Positions 12,191 to 24,390 of a stretch of DNA of 64,000 nucleotides are shown in pieces. Within the stretch, counting starts at the first letter, position 1, and each line of letters opens with the position of its first letter. This DNA is from Cyclaneusma minus (Eukaryota > Ascomycota > Leotiomycetes > Marthamycetales > Marthamycetaceae), in NCBI GenBank assembly GCA_037179335.1, contig JAKZHN010000010.1:503870-567869 (forward strand), in the 5' to 3' direction. The notes under the pieces are model-generated. The model worked only from the letters and a program-made list of their open reading frames with translations. It was not told where the DNA came from and did no database searches. A program made the position numbers and the translations under genes.

Positions 12191-12535
12191 GCTAATTAAG
12201 TAATTAATTGTTTAAATCATTAATTGCTTAAATAATTGGCTGCTTATATAATTGGCTGTTTAAATAATTAGGTAATTAAATAGCTAATTGGCTAAATAGA
12301 TGGCTGCTTAAATAATTGGTTGCTTGCATAGCTGGCTAAATAGCTAATTGGCTGGATAAATAGCTGCTTAAATAGCTGGCTGGTTTAAATAGCTAATCGT
12401 TTAAATAGCTAATTGCTTAAATTGCTAATTGGCTTAAATGGCTGGCTAATTTAAATAGCTGGCTAAATAGCTGGCTTAAATAGCTAATTTAAATAATTAA
12501 TTTAAATAGCTAATTTGAAAATTTTATTTAAATAT
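12190..12535. repeat. Minisatellite of ttaaatagctggctaa-type units
   Basis: About 345 bp of short, degenerate, variable-length units built from 'taaatagct', 'aattggct' and 'gcttaaata' words, with more than 20 imperfect copies. Unit lengths drift between about 8 and 16 bp. The block starts abruptly at the end of the GC island. No coding frame. Confidence 0.8.
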
Positions 12536-12814
12536 AAACTGCTTTTATTTAATTTTAAACTATTTATATTTGCCCAGCTTTAGCGTTAATTTTAATTTAA
12601 TATAATATAAAAAGACAATGCTAGCATTGTAAATTAAAACTAAAGCAATAATAATAATAAATTACGCAATTATATATGGTTTTTATATATATTGTATAAA
12701 ATATTACGGGTTATAAAAATGGCTAATTTAATTTTTTAGGCTTTTTTTTTAATTCCAAAAAAAAGCAAAAGTTATAGCAAACCAATAATTAATATTCTTC
12801 TTTTTAAAATGTTA

Positions 12815-13158
12815 AATTGGAATTTCAAATTAAATTGTTAAGTAAATACTAAATTAGGCTATTAAATAAGCTTTAAATTAAACTGGCAAATAAGCTTTAA
12901 ATTTGCCAAATAAATTTTAAATTGAATTGGAATTTTAAATTAAACTGCCATGTAAATTTAAAATTAAATTGGAATTTTAAATTAAATTGGCAAATAAATA
13001 TTAAATCAAGCTGTTCAACAAGCCTTAGATCAAATTGGCAAATAAGGCTTACATTTGCTAAATAAATTTCAAATTAAATTGGAGTTTTAAATTAAATTGG
13101 AGTTTTAAATTAAAATAGCGTTTTAAATTAAAATAGCGTTTTAAATCAAGCTGCTAAG
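12815..13158. repeat. Minisatellite of ttttaaattaaattgga-type units
   Basis: About 340 bp of units around 17-20 bp (ttttaaattaaattggaa, ataagctttaaattaaactg and variants). The last units are nearly perfect (ggagttttaaattaaatt twice, then atagcgttttaaattaaa twice), which suggests recent slippage at the right end. Confidence 0.8.
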
Positions 13159-13172
13159 TATTTTAGCGGAGC

Positions 13173-13189
13173 GGGGGGGGGGGGGGGGG
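13173..13189. repeat. G17 homopolymer
   Basis: Seventeen consecutive Gs, by far the longest G run in an 80% AT window. It stands at the end of the minisatellite. Left of it the + strand is G-rich relative to C; right of it C exceeds G. Confidence 0.95.
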
Positions 13190-13199
13190 TAGAAAAAGA

Positions 13200-14620
13200 C
13201 GGTTTATAAATGGTTCTTAATTATAAAAACGAGTCAAAACTTTAATAACGGAGCGGAATTTCAAATACTATAATAGCTATTTAATCATTTTTACGGCAAA
13301 TACCTAAAATAACCCTATTATCATGATTTTGAATTTAAAATAACCCCGAAATCAAGGATTGACTTCCGATATTTAAAACTAGCTATATAAAAAAGTTTTT
13401 TATTTCCAATTTTTTCTATTTAATAAAAATGCCTTGTTTTTATTAAAAATCAAAAACAAAATTAAATATATGTAAAACCCTATTTCACTATAATAATTCT
13501 AAAACAAAACTATGGTTTTCAAAATCAAAACCTAATCCCGAAAAATAATTTATATAACAATCTAATAGCACCATTGATTTTAAAAATAATTGACTTTTTT
13601 AATATCAATTAAAAAACAATAGGGCTTCTTAAAATAAATTTTATAGAATTTTTATAATTGCTTTTAAAGCAAGAAAATTAATTGCAAAAAGGCTATTATT
13701 TAAATTTTAAGTTTTAAAATCATAATCTAATTAATTATAGCGCTACCAATTTTAAAAATAATTAAATCTTTTAATTAATTCTATAATAAAATGCATTAAT
13801 TTAATTACTTTTATCGTTTTTTTTCTTTTCAAAAAATAATTAAAAGCGCTAAAAATGCCGAAAAGCGCTTTTATTTTTCAGCGCTGCCCATTACTATATA
13901 TTTTAGCTATATACAAATCAATAAAACTAATTATTTAAGCAATTATAATAATAAAATCAATTAAAAAAATCAATTATTGAAAATCAAAAATCAGTTATTT
14001 TTAAAAATAATAAAATTTCAATAAAATCAAATTTCTACAATTTATAAACCAGCCTGAAAACCAGTTTAGCTCAGCGCTCCCTAGCGCCAAACTTAATTTT
14101 ATTGAAATTTTATCCCCTTTAAAAATAATTAAATTCTGACTTTTAAAAATTAATTTTCTTAATTAATTTAGCTATTATAATCGCTTAAATAATTAATTTT
14201 ATTGCATTATAAATTGCTATTTTAATAGCTAAAATATAGATTTAAAAAACGCAATTTTAAAAATTTTAAATTTAAAAAACTCAAAAAAAACTACATTATT
14301 TTTAAAAATAATTTTCTTGATTAATTTAGCTATTATAATTGCTTAAATAATACTAGGCCAAGGCAAATTTAATTTTATTAAATCTCATAATTATCATTTA
14401 AATTAATTATATTTTTACTATTTTTAAAAATAATTAAATTCTAACTTTTAAAAAATGATTTTCTCAATTAATTCTATAATAAATTAATTAAAAGCAATTG
14501 AATTTATTGCATTATAAATGGATATTTTAATAAATAAATAAAACCCAAATTTGAATTTTTTGAATCTAAAAAATCTAAATTTAAAAAATCCAGCAATTAT
14601 TATTTATATAGTTATTGGAT
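13200..14620. repeat. Diverged tandem repeat block
   Basis: Related phrases recur every 130-220 bp: 'taatagcaccattgatttta' and 'tatagcgctaccaatttta', each followed by aaaataattga/aaat; and 'aaaataattaaattctgac', ttttcttaattaatt, tagctattataat, gcttaaataat at about 14115, 14300 and 14420. Copies differ by base changes and small indels. On the + strand C is retained mainly outside GpC and G is almost confined to GpC, the mirror image of 1-13170. No coding potential seen. Confidence 0.55.
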
Positions 14621-15445
14621 TTATATAAAATAAAAAGACTTAATTATTTTATAATGCCTTTAACCTCGCGTTATTAATAATTCAATAAACATTTATTATT
14701 AATCCAAATAGCTATAAAGCATAAAAGATGCTTTAGCGCAATAATAATAAGTATTGCAAAAAATTTAATTTAAAAATTTAATTTTAATTTTAAACAAAAT
14801 TAATTTTAATTTTAAAAAATAATAAAAATATTAGCAGCAATTTGGTTATAAATTCCGCCGAGATAAATTTTATAAGGAAAAAAAAATTAAGTTCTCCTTA
14901 TAAAGCCTACCTTTATTAAATCGACCCCTATAAAATCCACCACGGTAAAGCCTATAATTAACTTTGCCGCCAATATTCCTATTAATTTTTTAAATATAGT
15001 AAAACTCAAATTTATATTTTTATATTTTTATTTTATAAATTTAAAAAATCTATATTTAAGCCATCCAAATTTAAATAATCCACATTTAAAAAATAAAATA
15101 AATACAAAAATACAAATTTAAATTTTTTAAATCTAGAATAAAAACAAATAAAAATACAAATTTAAAATTGCAATTAAATTATATATTAATATAAAATTAA
15201 ATACCATTTACTAGCTATAAAATATCTAAACAAATAGCAATTATTTAGCAAAGCAATTTAACCTCTATTGCTTTTTAATTTATTTAATTTTATAAAGCCT
15301 ATTTAATTTTTATTATATTTTAAATAGACGCCCGCAAAAATATAGATTATTAATATAAATTGGCGCATGTATAATTTTATTACCTATGCATTGTTTTTTG
15401 TATAAACGCTCGCAATATAAAGAATTAATATTAATTGGGGCATTT
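14620..15445. other. AT-rich DNA, no gene
   Basis: Short phrases with aaatttaaaaaatcc-type words recur around 14990-15120. Nothing else recognised. Confidence 0.5.
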
Positions 15446-15447
15446 AT

Positions 15448-15579
15448 AATCCCGTCGCCAAATATTTTATCCTTTTTCATAATCCCGTTGCTAAGCATTT
15501 TATTCTTATTTATAATCCCGTCGCCAAATATCTTATTCTTATCCATAGTTCTATTGCTAGATATTTCATCCTTTTCTTT
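15448..15579. repeat. 33-bp tandem repeat, four copies
   Basis: Copies start at 15448, 15481, 15514 and 15547, exactly 33 bp apart. The first three share aatcccgt-gc-aa-attt and the fourth is degenerate. The period is a multiple of three, so both strands carry an 11-residue peptide repeat: plus IIPSPNILSFF-like, minus FGDGIINKNKI-like. The minus version (15313-15546) has polar, low-complexity repeat character. A polypyrimidine tract (15590-15650) follows on the + strand. Whether this was ever coding is open. Confidence 0.75.
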
Positions 15580-18500
15580 ATTTTTATTCTTTTCCTTATT
15601 CTTTTTTTTTTCTTTTTTTTCTTCTTCCGTATTCTTCTTTTTTTTTCCTCCTTCTTATTTTCGTTCTTGTTACTAAAGCTCCTGAGCATAATATTATCCG
15701 GTATTTTTAAATTAAAAAGCTATCCCGTTTTTTTAATATTTTTAAATATGTATTTGGCGTTTTTTGATATTATATAAAAACCGTTTACTACCAGTATTAT
15801 AGCTATTTCAAATACTATAATATAATACATAAATTAAAATATATTCTTTTATATAGCCAATTTATTTTTCAATATTAATTTTCAAATTTTGATAGGATAT
15901 TTTTTAATAATTTATTTAATTATAGCCCGGTCTTTTTAAGTCTATAATATTCCAAATGTTTTAATAATTCAGCATTGTCTTTTTTTGAAAAACAACAGTT
16001 TTGATTTTTTAGACTAATTGCAAATATAATTAAATGCATTTAAATGCAGCAAATGCTTAAATTTAAATTTAAATAATTTAAATAAGCGATTTTTAAATTT
16101 ATTTTAATTAATATCTAGCAATTTTCTTTTATGCTATATAGTCTAAATCTTATTGAATTTATAGCATTTGCAAAAAATCTATTAAAATCGCAATAGTATT
16201 TATTTTGTAAAATATTATATATATATATATATATAGCTTTGCAATTTGGGCATTTCAATATAATATTTGGCTTTAATAATAATTTATAGACTATTGCATA
16301 GGCCTTTAATTAAATAAAAAAAGCAGCGATTTTTGTTTTAATTTTAGTTATTTTGCAATCGATATAGATTTTTTTTTAAAAAAAGCATTAATTGAATAAA
16401 TTAAAATCGGCTATTATTATTATTTTTTACTCTTAATCTCGTTTTTATTTTTATCATCATTTTCGTTTTTATTATTATTTTTATTTTTTCTATATTTTTA
16501 TCCATTTAATTTTTTGCCGGCTATTTTAAAAAAAATAACGCCTAACTCTCTATTTAATATTTTTTAATTTATCCCCAAAAAATTTTTTTTTTATTATTTT
16601 TGTCACAGCTTTATTAAAATCCAAATCTATTATAGCCTTTTTATATTTAAACCGCTTTTTTACTGCCAGCCAATTGGCCTTTTGCTATTTTGTTTTTCTT
16701 TATTATTCTCTTTATTTTTTAATTGCCGCCAATTCGCTAATTTTCTATTATAAATATTATTTTTTTCCCGCAAATATTCCTTTTTTTTTTAAATTTATTT
16801 TGCAAAAATTTATTACCAATTTGCTTAGCCTGCTAAAGTTAATCAAATATAGCATCTACTTTTATTATTAGCCTTTTTTTAATTTTTATCCAAATTAAAA
16901 TAACGCTTTATACAGCAGTAAAAAAATTGCTTTTAGCATTAATATTATTTATATTATTATTTTTACTTTTATTTTGTAATATATTCTTTTATAAAGCCTT
17001 TTTGTAATTGCTTTGAATTCTTTTTTTGCTTTATTTAGATTTTGCAAGCTATTGCGCGCCTTTTTTGCATTTGCTTTTATTATTTATATATTAGATTTTA
17101 GCGCCGCTTTGCTTTTGCTTTTTTAAATATTGGCTAATTATTATAATTTAATAATATATAGCCAAATATGCTATATCTATAATAAATATAAACGTTTTAT
17201 TTATAAAATATTGTTTTTTTGCAAATACACTTTTCTTTTCAATATTTAAATTGCTTGTTAATATTAAAAGGAAAAGATTAAAAATTAATAAGAAAATAAT
17301 AAATTATTATAAGAAAATATAGCTAATTGTAAAGCGTTTTATAGCTATTATATATTAATTTGTTTTGGACCGATAAATAATCCGAATTATTTATTTTCAG
17401 CTTTTGTTTTATATAATTAATCCAGCTTTTTATTTAAATTATAAGCTTATTCATTTTAATAAAAGTATTAAATACCTTATTATACACAATTTTCATTATA
17501 AAATCGGCCGGATTATTTTTACCATTTATTTACCAAACTTTATAAAGCTCTTTTCAATTATAGCTTTAGCATAAATAAAGGACGTTAATTATTAAACGCT
17601 TCTCACTTATAATTTCTAGCTTAATTAAATAATTATAAAAAAATTCAAAATCCACATAAGTTATTGAAAAAATTCGGAAAATATTTAACTTATTAGTAAT
17701 TTAAGCCAAAATAGTGCTAAAAGCAATTTCTATATTAATATCTTAAACTATGGCCAAAATTTCGCTTGCAAGCATGCTTTTAATTATTTCTTTTAATTTG
17801 GTAAATAGTTAATAAATTAAATTGCTTTAAATAGTAAACTCTGCAATATTATTATTTCTAATTTTATTGCCAATTGCAATAATTTAATTTAATTAAAAAT
17901 TAATTCTTTTTTAAATTGGCAAATAAACCTTTTATAAAAATATAGAAATTTAAAATAAATAGCTATAGCTTAAAAATAATAATGCCAATATTGGGGTTTT
18001 TTATATACTATTTAAAATATTTATTAAGCTTTTTAGTTCTTTTTTAAAAAAAGGAATCCTAATATTATACGGTTATAAAAAAGAAATAAGCGAATCTTAA
18101 TTGGTAAATTTCTAAAATGAAATAGGCCTTGGCGCGCTATTTAATATCTATAAAAAACAATTTTTTCCTTGGCCTTTTAAATATACAATTATAAATCCGT
18201 TATTTTTAAATTTAAAGATACAACTATTAAATAAAATGAAAATTCCAAAATTTAATTTGGTTTTCGGCTTGGCGTAAAAAGCAGTATTTCTCACCTTAAT
18301 TTCCTCCAATTCGGATTATTTATTATTCGCAAAATGCAAAATATTATTCATTTGCATGGCTATAATTAAAATTTGGTCCGGAAATTGTATAATAAAAAGG
18401 CAAATATTAAAAATTAAAAACTCTATTATTAGCTTTTTAAAATAGTATTTAAAATAAATAATAAATTAACAAAAACCAGATTTTGCAATATTATAAAATA

Positions 18501-18898
18501 GCTTTAGAATATAAATAATAATGCCAAAAAATTCGGCTTTGCATTCTTTTTAATGAATTTGCATAAATAAAATAATTTAGCATTAATTAAAATTAAATAT
18601 ATATTTAAATAATATCCTTTAGCTATATATTAGTTTTTTCAAAAGCGAAGAAACAAAGCAATTGCTATAATTAATTATTAATTGGCACGCTAAATTATAA
18701 ATAATTAAATAAAAATAGGTTTTTTCTTTTTATTATTATAGTTTTAAATAATTAATTGGAATCTTTTATAAAAAATTGCAAGTTTATATTATAATATTAT
18801 CTCTTTTTTAAATCGCTATTTATCCTTAAATAGCGCTAAATCCAGCCTATAATTTCCAATTAATAAAATAAAACAATAAATTATTTAAATCCAAACAC
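15580..18898. other. AT-rich decayed DNA, no gene
   Basis: Contains the polypyrimidine stretch 15590-15650, a (ta)n run at about 16218-16236, and no recognisable domain. C exceeds G on the + strand over most of it. It is the left flank of element A1. Confidence 0.55.
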
Positions 18899-19059
18899 TA
18901 TTAAAATAAGCTTTTGGCGGTGCGTGGGTCACGGGCCATTCACGGAACCCATTTATTATATAGGTAAGCGAGAGCTATGCATATAATACTATTTATTATA
19001 ATTGTTTCTTTTTAATGCTTTAAAAATAAAACAAATTCTATTTATATTAGAATTTTATA
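18899..19059 (+). repeat. 5' LTR of A1
   Basis: 161 bp. It keeps a GC-rich core, tgggtcacgggccattcacg, followed by a TATA-like tttattatatagg (18952-18963), so this is the U3/promoter region. The 3' LTR aligns throughout, with nearly all differences C/T or G/A, plus an 11-bp insertion in the 3' copy near 24181. This is the less mutated LTR of the pair. Confidence 0.88.
18930..18965 (+). promoter_or_regulatory. LTR promoter core: CACGGGCCAT motif and TATA
   Basis: cacgggccat at 18930-18939 is followed 13 bp later by tttattatatagg. The same pair, in the same order, is present in the 5' LTR of A2 (minus strand, 58768-58790). The 3' LTR of A1 has the decayed form tacgagccat (24105-24114). The TATA role is inferred from position and sequence. 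Confidence 0.5.
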
Positions 19060-19843
19060 AATTATAATTTTTAATGCAATAATTTGCATTTAGTTTTTTT
19101 TCAAAAAAATTAAAAATTAATAATAGCATTATACAAAGACTTTTACTAGCTAGTAATAAATATTAGGCCCAGCAAAAACCTTTTAATAAATCTAATAATA
19201 ATTGCTAAAATCCAATTTAGCAATAAATGCAAGCTTAATTACAGCGCTGCAATTGCGCTATTTTTATTATTTTTTAAATTAATTTGCAAATCTCCTTTTT
19301 TACTGCCGTTAAGTTTTTAGCCAATATTTAATTAAGTATTTAAAGTTTAATTAATTATTAAATAAATTAAAATTCAAATACATTATAGAAAACGTTATTT
19401 TTAATCTAAAGCGCGCTGCGCTAAATTTTAGCTATAGTAATTGATACAATTAATGTTAACTAATAAAAATATATTTAATAAATCAAAATATATAGTATAT
19501 TAACAAAAACATTATTAATTAAATTCAAAATACAAATATTAGCGGGAATATTATTATTATAAATTCTTTTATTTCAATTAAAATATAAATAAAAAAGCCA
19601 AATATATTTCAAATAATTAAAAGGCCTTATATGCAATATGTATTTATTTTAGTTTTATAAATAAATAAAAACTGCTAATTTTTAATGCTTTATAATAAAA
19701 TAAAATAAGTTGGGCTGCAAATATATTATTATTTTTAATATAATAATTAATAATTAATTACAAAAAATTGATAATTTCAAATAAAAGGGTAATACAATTA
19801 TTAAGAAAATTAAAATTAAAATTTTATTTTCCAATGCAAAGAT

Positions 19844-20330
19844 TTGAAATTAAATTTCAATTATATAGCTATTTATATTGAAAATATGCGTTTTCGCAAT
19901 TCTTTTGTATTTTTGCTTTTTAAATATAATATTATAATAAATATATTAAGCAATTCTTTTTTTAATATTCAAAAAAGACTTTTTCACTTCTTTTTAAAAA
20001 AAACCTCTTTTGCATTTATTAAAAAACCTGCCTATATTATTAATAGCAAATTAAAGCAATTATTATATTAGCGCCAAATTGGCGGCAATAATAATATTGG
20101 TATATAATTTAAAAATGGCAAAGCGTTTTTCGCATATTTTCTTTGCAATAAAAAATTCTATAATATTTGCAAATGCCTATTCCTTACAATCATTTAAAAA
20201 AGTATTTAAAAAATTTAAAAAATTAAAATTGTCAAATTTGCCTTTGCCAATTTTTTCAAAAAGAGCAAATGTCGCAAATAATGCAAATAATAAATACTTC
20301 GTTTTGTTTTTAAAAAAAAGAAAAATATAA
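19844..20330 (+). pseudogene. Relic of the gag region of A1
   Basis: Two adjacent plus-strand frames stay open for 75 and 83 codons (19844-20071, frame 2; 20079-20330, frame 0), far longer than expected in this DNA, about 0.8 kb inside the 5' LTR where gag begins in copia elements. The peptide is Lys-rich and contains RANVANNANNKY. The matching stretch of A2 (about 57300-57720, minus) aligns but carries more stops. The assignment as Gag rests on position only; no zinc knuckle is visible. Confidence 0.4.
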
Positions 20331-22430
20331 TTAAATTGCCAATTTTAGAACTATATTATATATAATAAGTTTGTTCTCGCTTTTTAAATATATATAATCC
20401 TATTTTTAAAAAGCAATTAAAAACAATTAGACCAAATTGGCACAATTATAATAAAAATAAATAAAAAATCATATAAATTTAAAAATATATTTTATATTTT
20501 TGGCTTTAATATAAATTTGCTTTTGGATAGAGAAATTTGCCAATAGTGATTTCTTGCCTTTTTCCTTTTTTTATATATTTGAAAAGCCGTTATTTAATTT
20601 TCTTTAAATATTAATTTAAAAAAGACTATATATTCTTAATTCTATAATTAGTTTTTAGAAATTGGCAAAAAAGATTCAGCTTTAAAATAATATTTAAATA
20701 ACGCTGCTAGCTGCCAAAACATTCCTATTGCAAATATATTAAAAAATCTAATATAATTTAATTTATTATATATATTAGCTATTATAATGCAAAATATAAT
20801 GCCAATTATAATATAATATAATATATCAAATATAATATTAGCTATAATATAAAATAGGCCAACTTTTAATATATTATAGAAAATTTGATATAATATAATT
20901 TTTAATATAATATAAGGCTTTTAATATAATCTAATATTATAGCCAATATTAAAATTTATTTTAAAGCTATTTTTAAAAATCGGTCCAAAAGTTATTAAAA
21001 AACGCCAAGTTTAAATTAAAGCTAAAGCAATTTGAAAAACGAATCATAAAAAGGCTTAATAATAAGCTATATAAAATAAACATATTTTATATTATTAAAA
21101 ATATATTTATTTTGGCCTAATAAAACTTAATTGTATTTATATTATTATTAATTTTTTTAAAAAAATTAAGATTTTATTTTTATTTTTTAATTATAAAAAT
21201 TGCAATATTGGCAAAATATAAAAGCAAATCTTTTGAAAATAGCTAATTACAAATTGGAGCTATTAAAGCTAATTTATATTAATATAGCTGGTCTTTTTAT
21301 ATTCGATTTATATAAAAATGAATGGCTTTTTAAAGTTATTAATAATTATATATATAAACTCTAGTTTTTTGCAATAAAAGATTATATAAATATATATAGT
21401 ATTTCTTTTATGAAAAAAAAAATCAAAAATGGCAAAAAGCTAAAACAAATCCAATATAATAATATGAGGAAGCTAATTACAAAAATCATATTTTAAATTT
21501 TTATAAATAATATTAAATTTGGGATTATTATTTTTTACTTGTTTGGGCAAAATAAAATAATTGAAAAAACTATTTAAATTGCTAAAGCCTGTATTTATTC
21601 TATATTAAACAGTATTAGTTTTTCAATTAAATTTTAATTAAAAGCCGCTATAGCTAAAATATATTTTTAAAATTGGATTAAAATCGAATTTAAAATTAAT
21701 AGCCTAATTATTAGCTTTGAAAATGGGTGGACTGGCAAGTTTTTTAAAAATAATATCTATATTTAAAATTGCAAAGTATAAGTTTATGTCAATTAAAACA
21801 AATATAGCAAAAACAAATCGCAATTTTATCAACGCATTTTTATTAATTATAAATTTGAAATTAGAAAAAAAAAACAATTAAAAATAGTATATATAATTTA
21901 AAGCTTTGCAATAATCCTTATAATTTTCAAAAAAACTCCTAATAAATTGTCCAATAAATATTATATTAATAAACCTATTTTTACCAAGCAAAAAGCCAGA
22001 AAACCGATTTTTAAGCAAATTCATTTTAAATTTAAACCGGCTATCAAAATTGTATTCAATATAGTAATTTCTGTTTCAAACTTTTTAAATTTCCATAAAA
22101 AATAAAATACCGCTATTTTCTATTTTAAATTTAATAATCCTGATAATTATACAAATTTATTGCCCGACCTTGCAAAGTCTATAATGTAAAGGAAGCCTTT
22201 GGCAAATAAAAATATTAATGTAATTAACTTTTCTAAAATAATTATAAATAATCCTATAAAATTAAATAATGCCTATATTGCCATATTTTGTTTTTTAATA
22301 TAAAGCCAATTTTCAAAATTAATAATTGCAAATACCTAAAGCGCAATATTATTAAAGCTAAAATCCGCAATGTTTTTTTAAAAAAGCTTTATTGCAGCTA
22401 CAATAGCCAAAACAAAATATGTATAAATTT

Positions 22431-23060
22431 GAAATTGCCCTAGCTATAATAAAGGTAGTTTATAATATTCCTATTTTAAAAGATTATAAAAAAGCCATTT
22501 CTAATTCTTTATATAAAAATCAATAGCAAAAATCGTTTTTTTACCAATAATATTTAAATTAAAATTGCTATAAATAATGCTTTTAATTTAAGTTTTATAA
22601 AATAAATATTTATAATTAAAATTAATTTGAATAGCAGTATTGATAAATTCAAAATTTACTTTATAGCCAAGGATTTTAATTAAATTTAAAGCAAGAAGTG
22701 TTTTAATACTTCTTCCTTTATAATTCGAATAAATACTCTTTACATTCTTTTAGCTATTATGGTATAAAAGAATTTTAAATGCTATTATTTTAATATTAGC
22801 AATGCTTTTATAAAATCAATGTTTTGCAAGCTTTTTTATTTAACTCTATTTAAATCTTTTTATAAATTAAAATAAATTGCCCGAAATTAAAATAAATTGC
22901 CCGAAATTGAAATCTGCTATTTAAATTCAAAATATTTAAATTTAAATTGAAGCAAAGCTCCGGCGATTTTTATTTATTGATTTATAAAATAATTAATATA
23001 TTTATTTTAATTTATATTAATAATATTATTACTGCCGCTAAAACAATTGTTAAATTTGAT
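22431..23060 (+). pseudogene. Copia reverse transcriptase relic of A1
   Basis: In one frame (codon phase of 22467) the start of a copia RT is visible: IPILKDYKKAISNSLYKNQ followed by a stop where the family has Trp (P-x-x-Y-x-x-A pattern). About 180 codons later, still in phase, comes LIYINNIITAAKTI (YINN at 23013-23024), which is the catalytic YVDD with both Asp codons turned to AAT and Val to ATT by G-to-A. The A2 copy shows the same two landmarks with other mutations (KNQRQKAI, LKEIFANN, YINN). Loss of both catalytic aspartates and many stops make it dead. The distance of YVDD to the 3' LTR (about 1.05 kb) fits copia gene order, with RT-RNase H last. Confidence 0.8.
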
Positions 23061-23855
23061 TAATTTTATTTTCAATTAATAAATTGGTGTATTACCAAAA
23101 ATTTAAAGAAAACTAAAAAGGTCTTTAATATAAAAGTAATTTGAAATAGAAATTCCAAATTTATTTAAATTAATTAAAAACAGTATATTAATCATTTTTG
23201 CAAAACATAATTATACTCAATATTTATAATAAATAATACCAATATAATAGCATTAGCTAAAAATAATAAAACGCGGATTAAATTAAATTTCTATTAATTG
23301 AAATTTAGCAAATTTATATTTGCTATAATATTTATATAATTAAATATTTGCTTTGCAATTAGCAAATTAATGCAATTTATATTTAAGTTTTATAAGCGCT
23401 ATAATATTAAATTCATATAATTGCTTTATTATTTTAAATTAATTGTAAATTACAAAATTAAATATAAATCCAAAAAAATTAAATATTATAAAAAATTAAT
23501 TTAAAATATTTAATAATGCATTTTATAGATTATTTTTTAATGATTAAAGTATTAGCGGATTTATTGCAATATTATAATTAAATAAAAAATAAAGAAATAT
23601 AGCTATGTTAATTTTCAAAGCTAAATATATTGCTGCAATTGCTAATATTAAATAAAGCCAATAATTTAAATAAATGCTTAAAAATATAAAATATAGTAAG
23701 CTGATTAATAAAAATTTATATTATATTAATATGAAACATAATACTTAAAAAGCTATTGCATTAATTAGAAAAATTTAAATTTATAAAATATTTAAGCATA
23801 TTAATATAGCCTATTAATTTATATATAAATTGGAAAATAAAAGCAAATAGCAAAT

Positions 23856-23888
<33 letters not shown>

Positions 23889-24073
23889 ATTGCAAATAAA
23901 TTTATTAAGCTATTTTTAAAAAAGTAATTTAAAAATTTTAAAAATATAGTAGGCAGAGAACACTATTTTAAATAAAAAATATTAAAAAAAAAGCCCAATA
24001 TAATTAAAAAAAAAGCATTAAAATAAAAAAGATACTAATTATATTCAGAAATTGCTATAGGGCTTAGAAAAAT

Positions 24074-24245
24074 TATTAAGATAAGCTTTTAGCAATGCGT
24101 AAATTACGAGCCATTTACGGAATTTATTTATTATATGGATAAATAAAAGCTATGCATATAATATTACTTTTTGTAATTATAGAATTCCTTTTCTTTTTTA
24201 ATGCTTTAAAAATAAAAGGATTTTTACCTACGTTAAGATTTCACA
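24074..24245 (+). repeat. 3' LTR of A1
   Basis: 172 bp, aligned with 18899-19059. It is strongly mutated in its first half (tgcgtgggtcacgggcc has become tgcgtaaattacgagcc), yet keeps Cs in its last 40 bp that the 5' LTR has lost. The two LTRs therefore mutated independently after insertion. Confidence 0.85.
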
Positions 24246-24324
24246 AATACTCTAATTTAGCAAACCTTATTTCAAGCCACTTATAAAACGCTAAGTCTTT
24301 TCAAACGTCCCTTTTTTCAAATCG

Positions 24325-24390
24325 CTGGCGCCAGCGGTGCCTCGGCCACCGGTATTTTAAATAATCTCCCTCGGCCTTTTTTAAATAATA
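24325..24390. repeat. GC-rich patch right of A1
   Basis: Contains ctggcgccagcggtgcctcg and ctccctcggcc. gctggcgccagc is a perfect 12-bp palindrome. Possibly the remnant of the sequence A1 inserted next to, or an LTR core; no partner was found. Confidence 0.35.

Larger units (their letters stand above)
18899..24245 (+). mobile_element. Ty1/copia retrotransposon A1, RIP-decayed, full length
   Basis: A complete element of 5347 bp. Two direct LTRs (18899-19059 and 24074-24245) begin TATTRA (from TGTTGA) and end with TATA/CACA (from CACA). The flanking 5-mers aacac (18894-18898) and aatac (24246-24250) form a target-site duplication with one C/T difference. The internal part keeps a readable RT of copia type in the 3' half, so the element is on the + strand. 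A second, inverted copy (A2, 53341-58821) aligns along the whole length, including a (ta)n tract at 23859-23882. No frame is intact; transposition is not possible from this copy. Confidence 0.9.

Noticed and set aside
12190..13158. CRISPR-like array
   Set aside because: Units are degenerate, of variable length and have no unique spacers; the context is fungal transposon decay.
23859..23882. (ta)n tract as an independent microsatellite of interest
   Set aside because: It occurs at the equivalent place in A2 (53697-53722), so it is part of the element.
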